Shown here: positions 17,286 through 26,042 of the stretch, piece by piece | Layout of the letters: the number at the start of each line of letters is the position of its first letter | How positions within the stretch are numbered: position 1 is the stretch's first letter | Origin: Aliigemmobacter aestuarii | Lineage (GTDB): Bacteria; Pseudomonadota; Alphaproteobacteria; Rhodobacterales; Rhodobacteraceae | Assembly: GCF_004799285.1 (NCBI RefSeq) | Contig: NZ_SSND01000001.1 | Coordinates: 930,001-994,000, forward strand | Direction: 5' to 3' | DNA: 64,000 nucleotides | Notes under the pieces: generated by a model | Told to the model about the DNA's origin: nothing | Seen by the model: only the letters and a program-made list of their open reading frames with translations | The model's database searches: none | Made by a program: the position numbers and the translations under genes

Positions 17286-18020
17286 TCAACCCGCCATGGT
17301 CCGAAGCTGATCGTCGATCCCGGCCGCGACCGCGCCGACCTCGGCCGGGGTGGCGGCCGCAGCCAGGGCCACCTCGGCCTTGCGCCGAAGGCCTGTCAGC
17401 GCCGCGACGGCGGCGCGATAGGCGTCGGCATTGGCGAGGATCCGGACGGCGAGCGTGCCGGGTTCTTCCCCGGTCACGGTCGCCTCGCCCTCGATCAGGG
17501 CGCGCGCCTCGGCCCCGGCATCGCCGGAAACCCAGGCCCGCGCGGCCGCCTCCTTCGGACCCCAGCTCAGCATCTCGACCAGGGGCACGGCCCCGGTGAT
17601 CGCCAGCGCCACCGCCTCCAGCCGCGCCGTTACCTGCTGCAACGCCAGCGCGCGGGCCTCGCGCAGTGCCGCGGTGTTGCGGCTTTCAGCGGGGATCATT
17701 CCGGCCCAGTCCACGGGCTGATCGATGACCTCGCCGTCCCAGGGGGTATTGCCCGGAACCTCTGACGCATCCGTCGCCGGTTTCGGAAACCTGGCCTCTT
17801 CGGGCGCATCGGGGCCATGGGGCAGACGCAGGCGCAGAAGGATGACGCCCCCCTGCCGCACAATCTCGCCTTCGACCCAGGGATGAAAGGCGGGCAGCGC
17901 CGCGCCCTCGTCCAGCGGCGCCAGATCGAAGCGCTGGCCGTTGATGGTGATCCGGTCGCCGTCAAGCGACAGGCTCAGCCGGTCTTCCGAACGCACGGGG
18001 GAAAACCCGATCCTGAACAT
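17286..18020 (-). CDS. Hypothetical protein, probable partner of the DUF2793 phage/GTA-like protein
   Basis: This 244-residue protein is one I cannot assign to a named family. It begins MFRIGFSPVRSEDRLSLSLDG and has a beta-rich N-terminal half. An Ala/Glu-rich, probably helical second half runs from about residue 110. There is no signal peptide or membrane segment. It starts 12 bp after the DUF2793 gene with GAGGA 7 bases before the ATG, so the two are co-transcribed. Its context suggests a tail-fibre or spike accessory function, such as a tip, chaperone or second spike. This is inference from neighbourhood only. Confidence 0.7.
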   Translation of the reverse strand: MFRIGFSPVRSEDRLSLSLDGDRITINGQRFDLAPLDEGAALPAFHPWVEGEIVRQGGVILLRLRLPHGPDAPEEARFPKPATDASEVPGNTPWDGEVIDQPVDWAGMIPAESRNTAALREARALALQQVTARLEAVALAITGAVPLVEMLSWGPKEAAARAWVSGDAGAEARALIEGEATVTGEEPGTLAVRILANADAYRAAVAALTGLRRKAEVALAAAATPAEVGAVAAGIDDQLRTMAG

Positions 18021-18032
18021 CCGTGATCCTCC

Positions 18033-19250
18033 TCAGTTCCAGAAGCCGAAGACGCCGACGGTGACATCGACACTGCCAAGCGCGCCGTTGGTATAGACCC
18101 GCCCGCCGACCATGCCCGTGCCATTGTCCCAGGCGAGATTCACCGAAATGCCGGGCGCGGTGTTGCTGACATTGCCCCACAGAAGGCGCGGCTTGTTCCA
18201 TTGCAGGGTGATCGGGAAGTTCCAGGAAAAATTCGGGTTGTTGAAATAGATCCCCGAAGCGCCGATCTGCGCGGTCGTGCTGATGCCGGTCAGCCGGTGC
18301 AGGCAAAAGGCCGTGCCGTCGGCGAATTTGACGAAACGACCATTGGCATTTTCGCCCGTCTCGATCACCGCCCCCGAAGGAAGCCCGCCCTGAAAGGCGA
18401 CCGGACCCAGAAGGTTGTTGCGTCCGAAGACCTGGCTGCCGCCTTGCGTCAGGTTCACCGCATCCAGCCCCGCATTCGTCAGGACCGCGCGCGCCACGCC
18501 ATCGGTGGAAAAACCGATTTCGTCCGGCGACGGGGCGAACAGGCCGGTGTTCGGATCGTCGATGAACGATAGCGACGGCGCCGCAGCCGTGCCGGACTGC
18601 GCCCTGAGACCGACAGGCACGCGCACCCGCCCCGTATCCCGCGCGACCTGCAACGCGTCAGTAAAGGTCGTGCCATCCGCGCTGACCTTCACCGAAAGGT
18701 CGTTGTCGCCGATCAGGCCCAGTTCCGCCCGCCCGCTGAACCCCATCTGGAACAGAAGGCTTGCCACCTGGTTGGCGCCGTTCTTGTTGATCTTGACCCG
18801 GATGCCGTTGCCTTCGGCGTTGAACAGCGCCGCATCACCCTTGACCGAAAGCCGGTTGACCGGGTCGGCGGTGGTGTTGACCCCGATCATGTCGGTCGAC
18901 AACAGCTCGCCCCCCAGCACGACCCAGGCCAGACCGTCGAAGACGGCGATCTGGCTTTCGTCTTCCACGAAGGCCCGCCATCCGGTCTTTGGTTCGTGGA
19001 ACTCCCACCCCTCGGGCGTGAAGGTCGCCACTTCGGTCGCGTGACCCTGCCAGGCCCCCGTGGCGGGCGACTTCACGATGAACCGCGCCCCCTCGGCCGG
19101 GTTCGGGGGCGGATCGGTCTGTGACCGGCTCTGCACACTCAGCTGCACGGCCACGTCGAGAATGCGCAGGGCCTCGTTATGGGTGACGTGCTTCTGGGCC
19201 TGCGATGGCAGGATCAGGGGTAAGGACAGGGCCGATGTCTGATCGGGCAT
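18033..19250 (-). CDS. DUF2793 domain protein (phage tail/GTA spike-like)
   Basis: This is a 405-residue protein. Its N-terminal ~100 residues match the DUF2793 pattern (LPLILPSQAQKHVTHNEALR, then GARFIVKSPATGAWQGHA and DGLAWVVLGG). The middle and C-terminal parts are Gly/Asn/Thr-rich beta sequence such as SLSFIDDPNTGLFAPSPDEIGF, typical of phage fibre or spike trimers. In Rhodobacter capsulatus, I recall a DUF2793 protein among the gene-transfer-agent head spikes that bind capsule; I treat that link as plausible but unverified. GGAGG precedes the ATG. No other phage structural genes are nearby. Confidence 0.8.
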   Translation of the reverse strand: MPDQTSALSLPLILPSQAQKHVTHNEALRILDVAVQLSVQSRSQTDPPPNPAEGARFIVKSPATGAWQGHATEVATFTPEGWEFHEPKTGWRAFVEDESQIAVFDGLAWVVLGGELLSTDMIGVNTTADPVNRLSVKGDAALFNAEGNGIRVKINKNGANQVASLLFQMGFSGRAELGLIGDNDLSVKVSADGTTFTDALQVARDTGRVRVPVGLRAQSGTAAAPSLSFIDDPNTGLFAPSPDEIGFSTDGVARAVLTNAGLDAVNLTQGGSQVFGRNNLLGPVAFQGGLPSGAVIETGENANGRFVKFADGTAFCLHRLTGISTTAQIGASGIYFNNPNFSWNFPITLQWNKPRLLWGNVSNTAPGISVNLAWDNGTGMVGGRVYTNGALGSVDVTVGVFGFWN

Positions 19251-19349
19251 GAAAACCTCCGCGGGATCGCCTGGCGCGGCAAGCTATGTGCGCAGGCTTC
19301 ACGCGGGATGAACCGGGCGCGCGGCAAAGGCATGCCCCGCGCAACAGGG

Positions 19350-20267
19350 TCAGACCTTGGTTTCCCCGACGGCCGGGGTGATCGCCCGCCGCTTCAGCGA
19401 TGCTTCGCGCCAGGTGATGTAGCTGACCGCGGCGATGATCACCGCGCCCCCCAGCAGAACGAAAGGATCGACCGCCTCGCCGAAGGCCAGCGCCCCCAGA
19501 AGCGTGGCCCAGACAAGTTGCAGGAACGTCACGGGCTGCGTCACCGTCAGCGGCGCGGCGGTGAAGGCTCGCGTCATGCAGTAATGGCCGCTGGTGGCGA
19601 AGGCTGCCACAAGGGCAAGCCAGCCCAGTTGTGCCGGGCTGACCGGCACCCAGACCCAGATCGCGAAGGGCAGAAGGCCCAGTGTCACGAACAGCGACAT
19701 CATCGCCACGACCGTGCCCGCGCTTTCCATCTGGCTCAGCCGCTTGGCAAAAAGATACGACCCGGCAAAGAAGAACGCTGCGGCGACCTGCGCCATGTGG
19801 CCGTCCGTCACCTCGCGCACACCGGGCCGCAGCACGATCAGCGCCCCGAGGATCGCGACCACGACCGCCATGATCCGGCGCAGCGCCAGCTTTTCCCCGA
19901 AGAACAGCGCCGCCCCAAGCGTCACCAGAACCGGGTTCAGATAGCCGATCGCGGTCACTTCGGCCACGGGGATACGCGCCATGGCATAAAACCATGCAAC
20001 GACCGCCGCCGTGTGGACCACCCCCCGCAGCGTGAAGAGGCGCATCGCGCCGGGGGCAAAGCCGCGCCCGATCAGCGGCAGCAGGCTTGGCAGCAGGAAC
20101 ACGACGCCGAAGGCAAAGCGCAGGAAGGCCGATTGCGCGGCGGGCAGGTCGGTCCCCAGATACCGCACGATGCCGGTCACGCCGACAAAGCTCAGGCCCG
20201 AGGCCAGCATCCACAGGACGCCGACCAGCGGGCGGGACGGGGCAGAAGGGGCAGGTGCATCGGCCAT
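19350..20267 (-). CDS. EamA/DMT-superfamily permease
   Basis: This 305-residue inner-membrane protein has about ten hydrophobic segments arranged as two EamA repeats. The first repeat is about residues 15-145 (GVLWMLASGLSFVGV ... LGALIVLRPG) and the second about 160-290 (ending LLGGAVIIAAVSYITWRE). The family exports or imports small metabolites such as amino acids or nucleosides, and the substrate here is unknown. The start at 20267 (MADAPAPSAP) gives the usual length; longer in-frame starts add unrelated Arg-rich residues. It is downstream of lysE in the same direction with a 68-bp gap. Confidence 0.85.
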   Translation of the reverse strand: MADAPAPSAPSRPLVGVLWMLASGLSFVGVTGIVRYLGTDLPAAQSAFLRFAFGVVFLLPSLLPLIGRGFAPGAMRLFTLRGVVHTAAVVAWFYAMARIPVAEVTAIGYLNPVLVTLGAALFFGEKLALRRIMAVVVAILGALIVLRPGVREVTDGHMAQVAAAFFFAGSYLFAKRLSQMESAGTVVAMMSLFVTLGLLPFAIWVWVPVSPAQLGWLALVAAFATSGHYCMTRAFTAAPLTVTQPVTFLQLVWATLLGALAFGEAVDPFVLLGGAVIIAAVSYITWREASLKRRAITPAVGETKV

Positions 20268-20335
20268 GCCGCGACCTGACCCGAAGGCGCGGCGAATGGC
20301 AAGGGCCGACCACGCATGGCCGCCCTGCGATGGCC

Positions 20336-20941
20336 TCAGGCCCCGATCGCAAGGCCCGCCGCGATCGCCCACATCACGCAGCCCACGCCGATTTCCAGCA
20401 TCACCCAGGCACGGGGGCGGGCAAAGACAGGCGCCAGCAGCCGCGCCCCGAACCCGAGCGCCGAAAAGAACGACAGCGAGGCCGTTGCCGCGGCAAGGCC
20501 GAAGATCAGCCCGTGCGGCGTGTATTGCGCCGAGACCGAACCGATCAGGACGACCGTATCCAGATAGACATGTGGATTGGCCCAGGTGAACAGCAGGCAC
20601 ATCAGCACCACCTGCCGCAGCGGCGCACGGGTGGCTTCGGCCGGCATCAGCGCCTCGCCCCCGCGCCACGCGGCGCGGAACCGCAACGCGCCATAGACCA
20701 GAAGGAAGGCTACACCGGCCCACCGCATCGCCTCGCCCAGCCAGGGCAGCCGCGCCGAGGCCGCGCCAAACCCCGCAACCCCGGCCGCGATCAGAACCGC
20801 ATCGGACAGCGCGCAGATCAGGACGACCGTCAGCACATGTTCGCGCCGCAGGCCCTGGCGCAGCACAAAGGCATTCTGCGCACCGATCGCGACGATCAGG
20901 CTCAGCGCCACGAAATACCCTGCCAGCGCTGCTTCAAGCAT
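20336..20941 (-). CDS. LysE/ArgO-family amino acid exporter
   Basis: This 201-residue inner-membrane exporter has about five to six transmembrane segments and begins LVAIGAQNAFVLRQGL-like (residues 15-31), the LysE/ArgO signature. A TWANPHVYLDTVVLIG motif lies mid-protein. The family expels basic amino acids (Lys, Arg) when their intracellular level is high. Its ATG overlaps the end of the upstream ACT-domain gene by 8 bp, which implies translational coupling. The divergent argP-like regulator is its probable activator, as ArgP-argO in E. coli and LysG-lysE in Corynebacterium. Confidence 0.9.
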   Translation of the reverse strand: MLEAALAGYFVALSLIVAIGAQNAFVLRQGLRREHVLTVVLICALSDAVLIAAGVAGFGAASARLPWLGEAMRWAGVAFLLVYGALRFRAAWRGGEALMPAEATRAPLRQVVLMCLLFTWANPHVYLDTVVLIGSVSAQYTPHGLIFGLAAATASLSFFSALGFGARLLAPVFARPRAWVMLEIGVGCVMWAIAAGLAIGA

Positions 20942-21323
20942 TCGAAAGCGCCCTCAGGACGGTCATGGCCCGGTCGGCATCCGCCGCCGCAACAAAAATG
21001 TGGTCGTGGTGAAAACCGGCGATCACATTCGCGCTGATGCCCGCCTGCCCCAGTGCTGTGGCAAAGGCCGCCGTCAGCCCCACTGCCTGCAACGACGAAT
21101 GGACCGTCAGGCTGATCCGCGCCATCGGCCCCTCGGGCGCCAGCCCCGCCGACTGAAGCGCCGCCATCGGCGCCACCAGCGTCAGCCCTTCATCCTCGGC
21201 GACTGTGGCAAAAGGCAGGATACCCTCGGGCACTGCGTGAGCCACTGCAAAGCCCCAGTCTTTCCCCCGCAGGTCGGGCTGCATCGACCGCAACAGCACC
21301 GCCAGATCCGTTTCACCCGTCAT
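20934..21323 (-). CDS. ACT-domain (ACT_7-like) protein coupled to the LysE exporter
   Basis: This is a 129-residue soluble protein that appears to carry ACT-type small-molecule-binding folds. The C-terminal half, with SSLQAVGLTAAFATALGQAGISAN followed by HHDHIFVA, matches the ACT_7/aspartate-kinase-like pattern. The start at 21323 has GGAGG 7 bases upstream; an in-frame codon at 21356 lacks one. It is the first gene of a two-gene unit with the LysE-family exporter and is divergent from the ArgP-like regulator. A role in sensing or binding the exported amino acid is inferred. Confidence 0.82.
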   Translation of the reverse strand: MTGETDLAVLLRSMQPDLRGKDWGFAVAHAVPEGILPFATVAEDEGLTLVAPMAALQSAGLAPEGPMARISLTVHSSLQAVGLTAAFATALGQAGISANVIAGFHHDHIFVAAADADRAMTVLRALSNA

Positions 21324-21406
21324 CGCGATCCTCCCGTTTGCTTGACATAGGATCACGTTCCACCTTCAATCAATTTAATCTTTCTCCAGTTGATTAAGAA
21401 ACTCTA

Positions 21407-22279
21407 ATGATCGACTATCCCAATCTCGCCGCTCTCGCCGCCGTTCACCGGCGCGGGTCGTTCGAACTTGCCGCGGCGCAGCTTGGGCTGACGCCCTCGG
21501 CGGTATCGCAACGGATCAAGGCGCTGGAGGAACGGATCGGCACGCTTCTGATCCGGCGTGGACAGCCCTGCACCGCAACGCCCGCCGGGCTGCGCCTGAT
21601 CCGCCACCATGACGAGGTGGCACTTCTGGAAACCACGCTGGCGGCCGACCTGCCCTTGCCCGATGGCGGGCCGGCCACGATCCGGCTTGCAGTCAATGCC
21701 GACAGCCTTGCCACCTGGGTGATCCCGGCGCTGGCCGCCTGCCCCGGATTGCTGTTCGATCTGGTGATCGACGATCAGGATTTTTCACAGGACTGGCTGC
21801 GCCGGGGCGAGGTCGCGGCCGCGATCACCTCGCATCCGGGCCCGCTTCAGGGCTGCGACACGGTGCCTCTGGGCCATCTGCGCTATCGCGCCACGGCAAG
21901 CCCTGCCTACATGGCCCGCCACCTGCCCGGCGGGGCCACGGCCGCCGCGATGGCCCGCGCCCCGGCGTTGACATTCTCCGACAAGGACCGCCTGCAGAGC
22001 GCCTGGCTTGCGGCGCGCTTCGGCCCGCCCTTTCCCTTTCCGACCCACCGCATCGCCTCAAGCCAGGGGTTCGTCGACGCGGCCCTCGCGGGTCTTGGCT
22101 GGGGAATGAACCCCGAACCGCTGATCGCGTCCCATCTGGCCACCGGGCGCCTTGTCGAGATCATCCCCGGCACGCCGCTTGACGTGCCGCTCAACTGGCA
22201 GTTCACCCGGCTTTCCGCCCGCACGCTTTCCCCGCTGACCGAGGCGATCCGGAAAGCGGCGCAGGCCGCGCTGGTCTGA
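21407..22279 (+). CDS. argP: ArgP/LysG-type LysR-family transcriptional regulator
   Basis: This is a 290-residue LysR-type regulator. The N-terminal winged helix-turn-helix (AAVHRRGSFELAAAQLGLTPSAVSQRIKALEE, about residues 10-41) resembles ArgP/IciA/LysG closely. The effector-binding domain contains the ArgP-like segments VNADSLATWVIPAL and PFPTHRIASSQGFVDAALAGLGWGMNPE. ArgP senses lysine and arginine and activates the exporter gene. It is divergent from the ACT-lysE unit across 83 bp of AT-rich sequence (21324-21406), where the shared operator must lie. Confidence 0.92.
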   Translation: MIDYPNLAALAAVHRRGSFELAAAQLGLTPSAVSQRIKALEERIGTLLIRRGQPCTATPAGLRLIRHHDEVALLETTLAADLPLPDGGPATIRLAVNADSLATWVIPALAACPGLLFDLVIDDQDFSQDWLRRGEVAAAITSHPGPLQGCDTVPLGHLRYRATASPAYMARHLPGGATAAAMARAPALTFSDKDRLQSAWLAARFGPPFPFPTHRIASSQGFVDAALAGLGWGMNPEPLIASHLATGRLVEIIPGTPLDVPLNWQFTRLSARTLSPLTEAIRKAAQAALV

Positions 22280-22293
22280 TCCCCCGAAATGCA

Positions 22294-22318
22294 GACAGCC
22301 CCCGCAAGGGGGGCTGTC
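22294..22318. terminator. Convergent terminator between argP and yebC
   Basis: GACAGCCCCC and GGGGGCTGTC form a 10-bp perfect stem with a 5-base loop, midway in the 62-bp gap between the converging argP and yebC genes. It could terminate both transcripts. U-tracts are weak on both sides. Confidence 0.75.
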
Positions 22319-22341
22319 GGGAATCTCGTGGTCAGGAAGGC

Positions 22342-23085
22342 TCAGGCAAGCTGTGCCGCCACATCCTCGGGCACGTCGAAATTGTGGGTGACGGTCTGCA
22401 CGTCGTCATCCTCTTCCAGCAGGTCGATCAGCTTCATCAGCTTCTGCGCCGTGTCCAGATCGACCTCGGTGCGCGACTGCGGGCGCCACACGAGTTTGGA
22501 TTCGGTGGATTCCCCAAGCGTCTTTTCCAGCGCGTCGGACACGTCCGAAAGGTTTTCCACCGCGCAATAGATCCAGTGGCCCTCGTCGTCGGATTCCACG
22601 TCATCCGCGCCCGCTTCAAGCGCGGCCATCATGACCGTATCGGCGTCACCCGCGCCGACGGGATAGGAAATCTCGCCCACGCGGTCGAAGGAATGGCTGA
22701 CCGATCCGGTCTGGCCCAGGTTGCCGCCCGCCTTGGTGAAGTAGCTGCGCACGTTCGAGGCGGTCCGGTTCAGGTTGTCGGTCATCGCCTCGACGATGAT
22801 CGCGATGCCGCCCGCGCCATAGCCCTCATAGCGGATTTCGGTGTAGTCGGCGGCATCGCCGCCCATCGACTTCTTGATTGCGCGGTCGATCACGTCCTTG
22901 GGCATCGACACGGCCTTGGCGGCCTTCACCGCCAGTCGCAGGCGCGGGTTCTTCTCCGGGTCGGGGTCGCCCATCTTTGCGGCGACGGTGATCTCCTTCG
23001 CCAGCTTGGAAAACATCTTCGAGCGGATCGCATCCTGCTTGCCCTTGCGGTGCTGGATGTTCGCCCATTTCGAATGGCCTGCCAT
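22342..23085 (-). CDS. yebC: YebC/PmpR-family protein (translation-associated/DNA-binding)
   Basis: This 247-residue cytosolic protein is of the YebC/PmpR (TACO1) family, reported as a transcriptional regulator and more recently as a factor that relieves ribosome stalling. It begins with the invariant [18 protein letters not shown]. It also contains [32 protein letters not shown] and [13 protein letters not shown], with an acidic C-terminus. The length is standard. It stands alone with a 120-bp upstream gap. It overlaps no other real gene. Confidence 0.95.
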   Translation of the reverse strand: MAGHSKWANIQHRKGKQDAIRSKMFSKLAKEITVAAKMGDPDPEKNPRLRLAVKAAKAVSMPKDVIDRAIKKSMGGDAADYTEIRYEGYGAGGIAIIVEAMTDNLNRTASNVRSYFTKAGGNLGQTGSVSHSFDRVGEISYPVGAGDADTVMMAALEAGADDVESDDEGHWIYCAVENLSDVSDALEKTLGESTESKLVWRPQSRTEVDLDTAQKLMKLIDLLEEDDDVQTVTHNFDVPEDVAAQLA

Positions 23086-23205
23086 GGTGCCCTACTCCGG
23101 TCATGCGGTATTTCGGCTGAATGTGGGGCCTATAGCGCAGCGCCGGGGGGCAGGGCAACCCCGGCGCGCGCGGCGCGCCGCAAGCGACGCTTCGTCACCG
23201 GCCTG

Positions 23206-24984
23206 TCAGAACGGGAAGAAGATCGGGATCAGCGAGGACATCACGAACATCATGGTCACGTTCAGCGGAATCCCGATCCGCAGGAAATCGGTGAACCGGT
23301 AGCCGCCGGGGCCATAGACCAGCGTGTTGGTCTGATAGCCGATCGGCGTGGCGAAACTGGCCGAAGCGCCGAACATCACCGCCACGATCAGCGGGCGCGG
23401 ATCGATCCCGAGCGTTTGCGCAAGCCCGATCGCGATCGGCGTCAGGATCACCGCGACCGCGTTGTTCGACACCATCTCGGTCAGGATCGAGGCAAGCCCG
23501 TAGACCGCGAACACCAGGACGAAGGGCGGCAGGTTCGTCATCGCCGGGGCAATCGCGTTCACGATCAGCTGCACCGCGCCCGAATGATCCAGCCCTGCGC
23601 CAACCGCCAGCATCGCGAAGATCAGCGCCAGAAGACGCCCTTCGATGAACCCGAACGCCTCCTCGGCGTCGATACAGCCGGTCAGCAGCACGATCGCCAC
23701 CCCGATCATCGACAGGATCACGATCGGCGCCAGGTTCAGCGCCGAAAGCCCGACCACACCGGCCAGAACCGCAATCACGATCGGCGCATGGCGGCGCCGA
23801 TAGGCCCGTTCCGACGGGCGCGAGACATCGACCATGTCCATCTCGGCGGCCAGCCGCTGGATGTCCGCCGGGGCCCCTTCCAGAAGCAGCGTGTCGCCGA
23901 CCTGCACGATCAGGTCGTCAAGCTGACGCCCGATGTTCTGGTTCCGCCGGTGCACGGCCAGCGGATAGACACCATAACGCCGCCGCAGGCGCATCGACCC
24001 CAGGCTCCGGCCCACCATGTGACAGCCGGGCGTGATCAGAACCTCGACCGTGGTCGTCTGCACCGAGGAAAGCTTGTCGACCAGTCGCAGTTCCTTGTGC
24101 TGCTGCAGGCTCAGCACCTCGGACATGGGCGTGCGCAGCACCACGCGGTCGCCTTCTTCCAGCACCACATCCGCCATCGCGCGACGAAGGCTCGCATCGC
24201 CGCGCAGCACGTCGATCACCCTCAGGCTGTCGCGTTTGAACAGTTCGACCTCATCGACCTTGCGGCCGATCAGGGCGCTCCCCTCGGGGATCGCCACCTC
24301 GGTGAAGAACTTCATCTTCGACCGGTCCGACAGCATCACCGACATGCTGTCGCGGTCCGGCAGCAGGCGGCGCGCGAACAGCGCCAGGTAGATCAGCCCG
24401 CCCGCCGACATCGCAAGGCCAAGCGGCGTGATCTCGAAGATGCCGAAAGGCTCAAGCCCGGCCCGGCGCACGACACCGTCGACCAGAAGGTTCGTCGATG
24501 TCCCGATCAGCGTGACCGTACCCCCGAAAATCGCCAGATAGCTGAGCGGGATCAGCAACTTGGACGGCGACATCTGCATCTGCCTGGCCAGTTGCATGAA
24601 GACCGGAAGCATCACGACGACGATCGGCGTGTTGTTCATGAAGGCCGACATGCCGATGATCGCCAAGGACAGCACGAACAGCGTGGTCACGGGCCGCGCC
24701 TCGACATGCCGCCCCGCCAGTTGCGTGACCCAGTCCAGAGCCCCGGTCCGTACCAGCGCGCCCACGATGATGAACATCGCCGCGATCGTCCAGGGGGCAT
24801 GGTTCGACAGGACGGCCAGCGCGTCATCCTGCGGCAGGATGCCCAGGACCAGCATCGCCACCGCACCGCCGATCGCCGTCACCTCGACCGGAAAGGTCTC
24901 GCGGATGAACAGCGCCAACATCCCCAGGACGATCGCCACCGCAAGATACGCCTGCACCGTCGCCGAAAGTTCGAGCCCGAACAT
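23206..24984 (-). CDS. SLC13/DASS-family permease with two RCK_C (TrkA-C) domains
   Basis: This 592-residue inner-membrane transporter has hydrophobic blocks at residues 10-200 and 415-590 that flank a soluble region. The soluble region holds two RCK_C-like domains: VAIPEGSALIGRKVDEVEL ... EEGDRVVLRTP, and VLITPGCHMVGRSLGSMRL ... VQVGDTLLLEG. The SLC13 signatures SAFMNNTPIVVVMLP and GTSTNLLVDG lie in the first half, and MVSNNAVAVILTPIAI in the second. Substrates of this architecture include dicarboxylates and sulfate; the one here is unknown. The start at 24984 is normal for the family. Confidence 0.9.
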   Translation of the reverse strand: MFGLELSATVQAYLAVAIVLGMLALFIRETFPVEVTAIGGAVAMLVLGILPQDDALAVLSNHAPWTIAAMFIIVGALVRTGALDWVTQLAGRHVEARPVTTLFVLSLAIIGMSAFMNNTPIVVVMLPVFMQLARQMQMSPSKLLIPLSYLAIFGGTVTLIGTSTNLLVDGVVRRAGLEPFGIFEITPLGLAMSAGGLIYLALFARRLLPDRDSMSVMLSDRSKMKFFTEVAIPEGSALIGRKVDEVELFKRDSLRVIDVLRGDASLRRAMADVVLEEGDRVVLRTPMSEVLSLQQHKELRLVDKLSSVQTTTVEVLITPGCHMVGRSLGSMRLRRRYGVYPLAVHRRNQNIGRQLDDLIVQVGDTLLLEGAPADIQRLAAEMDMVDVSRPSERAYRRRHAPIVIAVLAGVVGLSALNLAPIVILSMIGVAIVLLTGCIDAEEAFGFIEGRLLALIFAMLAVGAGLDHSGAVQLIVNAIAPAMTNLPPFVLVFAVYGLASILTEMVSNNAVAVILTPIAIGLAQTLGIDPRPLIVAVMFGASASFATPIGYQTNTLVYGPGGYRFTDFLRIGIPLNVTMMFVMSSLIPIFFPF

Positions 24985-25070
24985 GATGCCTTCCGAAAAT
25001 CCCCGACAGCCTGTCTAACGATCCGCACGGGGAAAGCAATCGAAACGCAAGGCGAATGCCACGCGCCGGA

Positions 25071-25883
25071 TCAGGGGCGACTTTCCGGCAGGCGGCCGCC
25101 GATCCGCACCATGACGATGCGCGTGGCCTTGCCGCTGCGGTCGTCGGTCTCGACATAGATGCCCGACAGAGTGGCCTCGCCGGTCGCCGGTTCGAATCGC
25201 GATTTCGACATGCCGGTGATGAAGCGGCGCATCGGTTCGGCCTTGTTCATGCCGATCACACTGTCATAGTCACCGCACATCCCCGCATCGGTCAGATACC
25301 CCGACCCGCCCGACAGGATCATCGCATCGGCCGTCGGCACATGGGTATGGGTCCCCACCACAAGGCTCGCCCGCCCGTCGCACCAGTGGCCCATCGCCAT
25401 CTTCTCGCTTGTCGCCTCGCAGTGCATGTCGACGATCACCGCCTGCGCCATCCCGCCCAACGGATGCGTCTTCAGCACCCCGTCGATCGCACTGAACGGA
25501 TCGTCGAAGGGGCGTTTCATGAACACCTGCCCCAGAACCTGCGCGACCAGAACCTTGCGTCCGCGCCTGTCCTGGAACAGCCGCGCGCCGCGTCCTGGCG
25601 CCACCTTGGCAAAGTTCAGCGGGCGGATGATCCGGGTCTCCTGCTCCACGAAGGTCAGCATGTCCTTCTGGTCGAAGGCATGATCTCCCAGCGTCAGGCA
25701 ATCGGCCCCCGCATCCAGCAGAAGCCGCGCGTGTTCGGCCGTAAGCCCCGCGCCGCTCGATGCGTTCTCGCCGTTGACCACGACGAAATCGAGGCCCCAT
25801 TCCGCGCGCAGGCCCGGAAGCCGGTCAATGACCGCCTTGCGCCCCGCGCGCCCCATCACATCGCCAAGGAATAAAAGCTTCAT
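25071..25883 (-). CDS. YmdB-family (TIGR00282) metallophosphoesterase
   Basis: This 270-residue cytosolic metallophosphoesterase is of the YmdB/DR1281 type. Characterised members hydrolyse cyclic nucleotides and affect gene expression. Metal-binding motifs are in order: LFLGDVMGRAGR at the N-terminus, VVNGENASSGAG near residue 40, LTLGDHAFDQ near residue 65, VDMHCEATSEKMAMG near 155, and VVGTHTHVPTAD near 178. These cover the conserved Asp, Asn and His ligands. It ends 87 bp from the SLC13 gene in the same direction and is divergent from the helicase gene. The biological substrate cannot be told from sequence. Confidence 0.9.
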   Translation of the reverse strand: MKLLFLGDVMGRAGRKAVIDRLPGLRAEWGLDFVVVNGENASSGAGLTAEHARLLLDAGADCLTLGDHAFDQKDMLTFVEQETRIIRPLNFAKVAPGRGARLFQDRRGRKVLVAQVLGQVFMKRPFDDPFSAIDGVLKTHPLGGMAQAVIVDMHCEATSEKMAMGHWCDGRASLVVGTHTHVPTADAMILSGGSGYLTDAGMCGDYDSVIGMNKAEPMRRFITGMSKSRFEPATGEATLSGIYVETDDRSGKATRIVMVRIGGRLPESRP

Positions 25884-25930
25884 TCCCTGCCAATAGGCCG
25901 CCCTCCGCCATCAGACAAGCCCCGCCCGTC

Positions 25931-25985
25931 TTCAACCTGGCCAAAATACCCCCGGGGGTCCGGGGGCAGGCAGCCCCCGGCGCTC
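25931..25985. repeat. Dispersed GC-rich intergenic repeat, copy 1
   Basis: The element begins TTCAACCTGGCCAAAATACC followed by CCCGGGGG, and continues into a hairpin CCGGGGGC-AGGCA-GCCCCCGG (25960-25980). The first part recurs at 53240-53267 with two differences, and the hairpin type recurs at 53290-53308 and 63449-63463. It occupies the gap between the divergent ymdB-like and helicase genes. Confidence 0.7.
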
Positions 25986-26008
25986 TCCGTCCTTCCGCAG
26001 GTCCGGGT

Positions 26009-26036
26009 TTGACAGCGCCCGCGCACTGGCTACCTT
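26009..26036 (+). promoter_or_regulatory. Candidate promoter giving a near-leaderless helicase mRNA
   Basis: TTGACA at 26009-26014 matches the sigma-70 -35 consensus exactly. After 16 bases, TACCTT (26031-26036) is a weak -10. The helicase ATG begins only 6 bases later and has no Shine-Dalgarno sequence. If used, the transcript would start at or within a few bases of the start codon. Confidence 0.4.
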
Positions 26037-26042
26037 CGCCCC

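Noticed and set aside
17286-19250. A prophage
   Set aside because: Only two phage-like genes are present, with no integrase, capsid, portal, terminase or attachment repeats, and host-like composition.
22384-25158. A 924-codon open frame on the + strand across yebC and the SLC13 gene
   Set aside because: It is antisense to two well-supported genes. The translation is His/Arg/Asp-rich shadow sequence.
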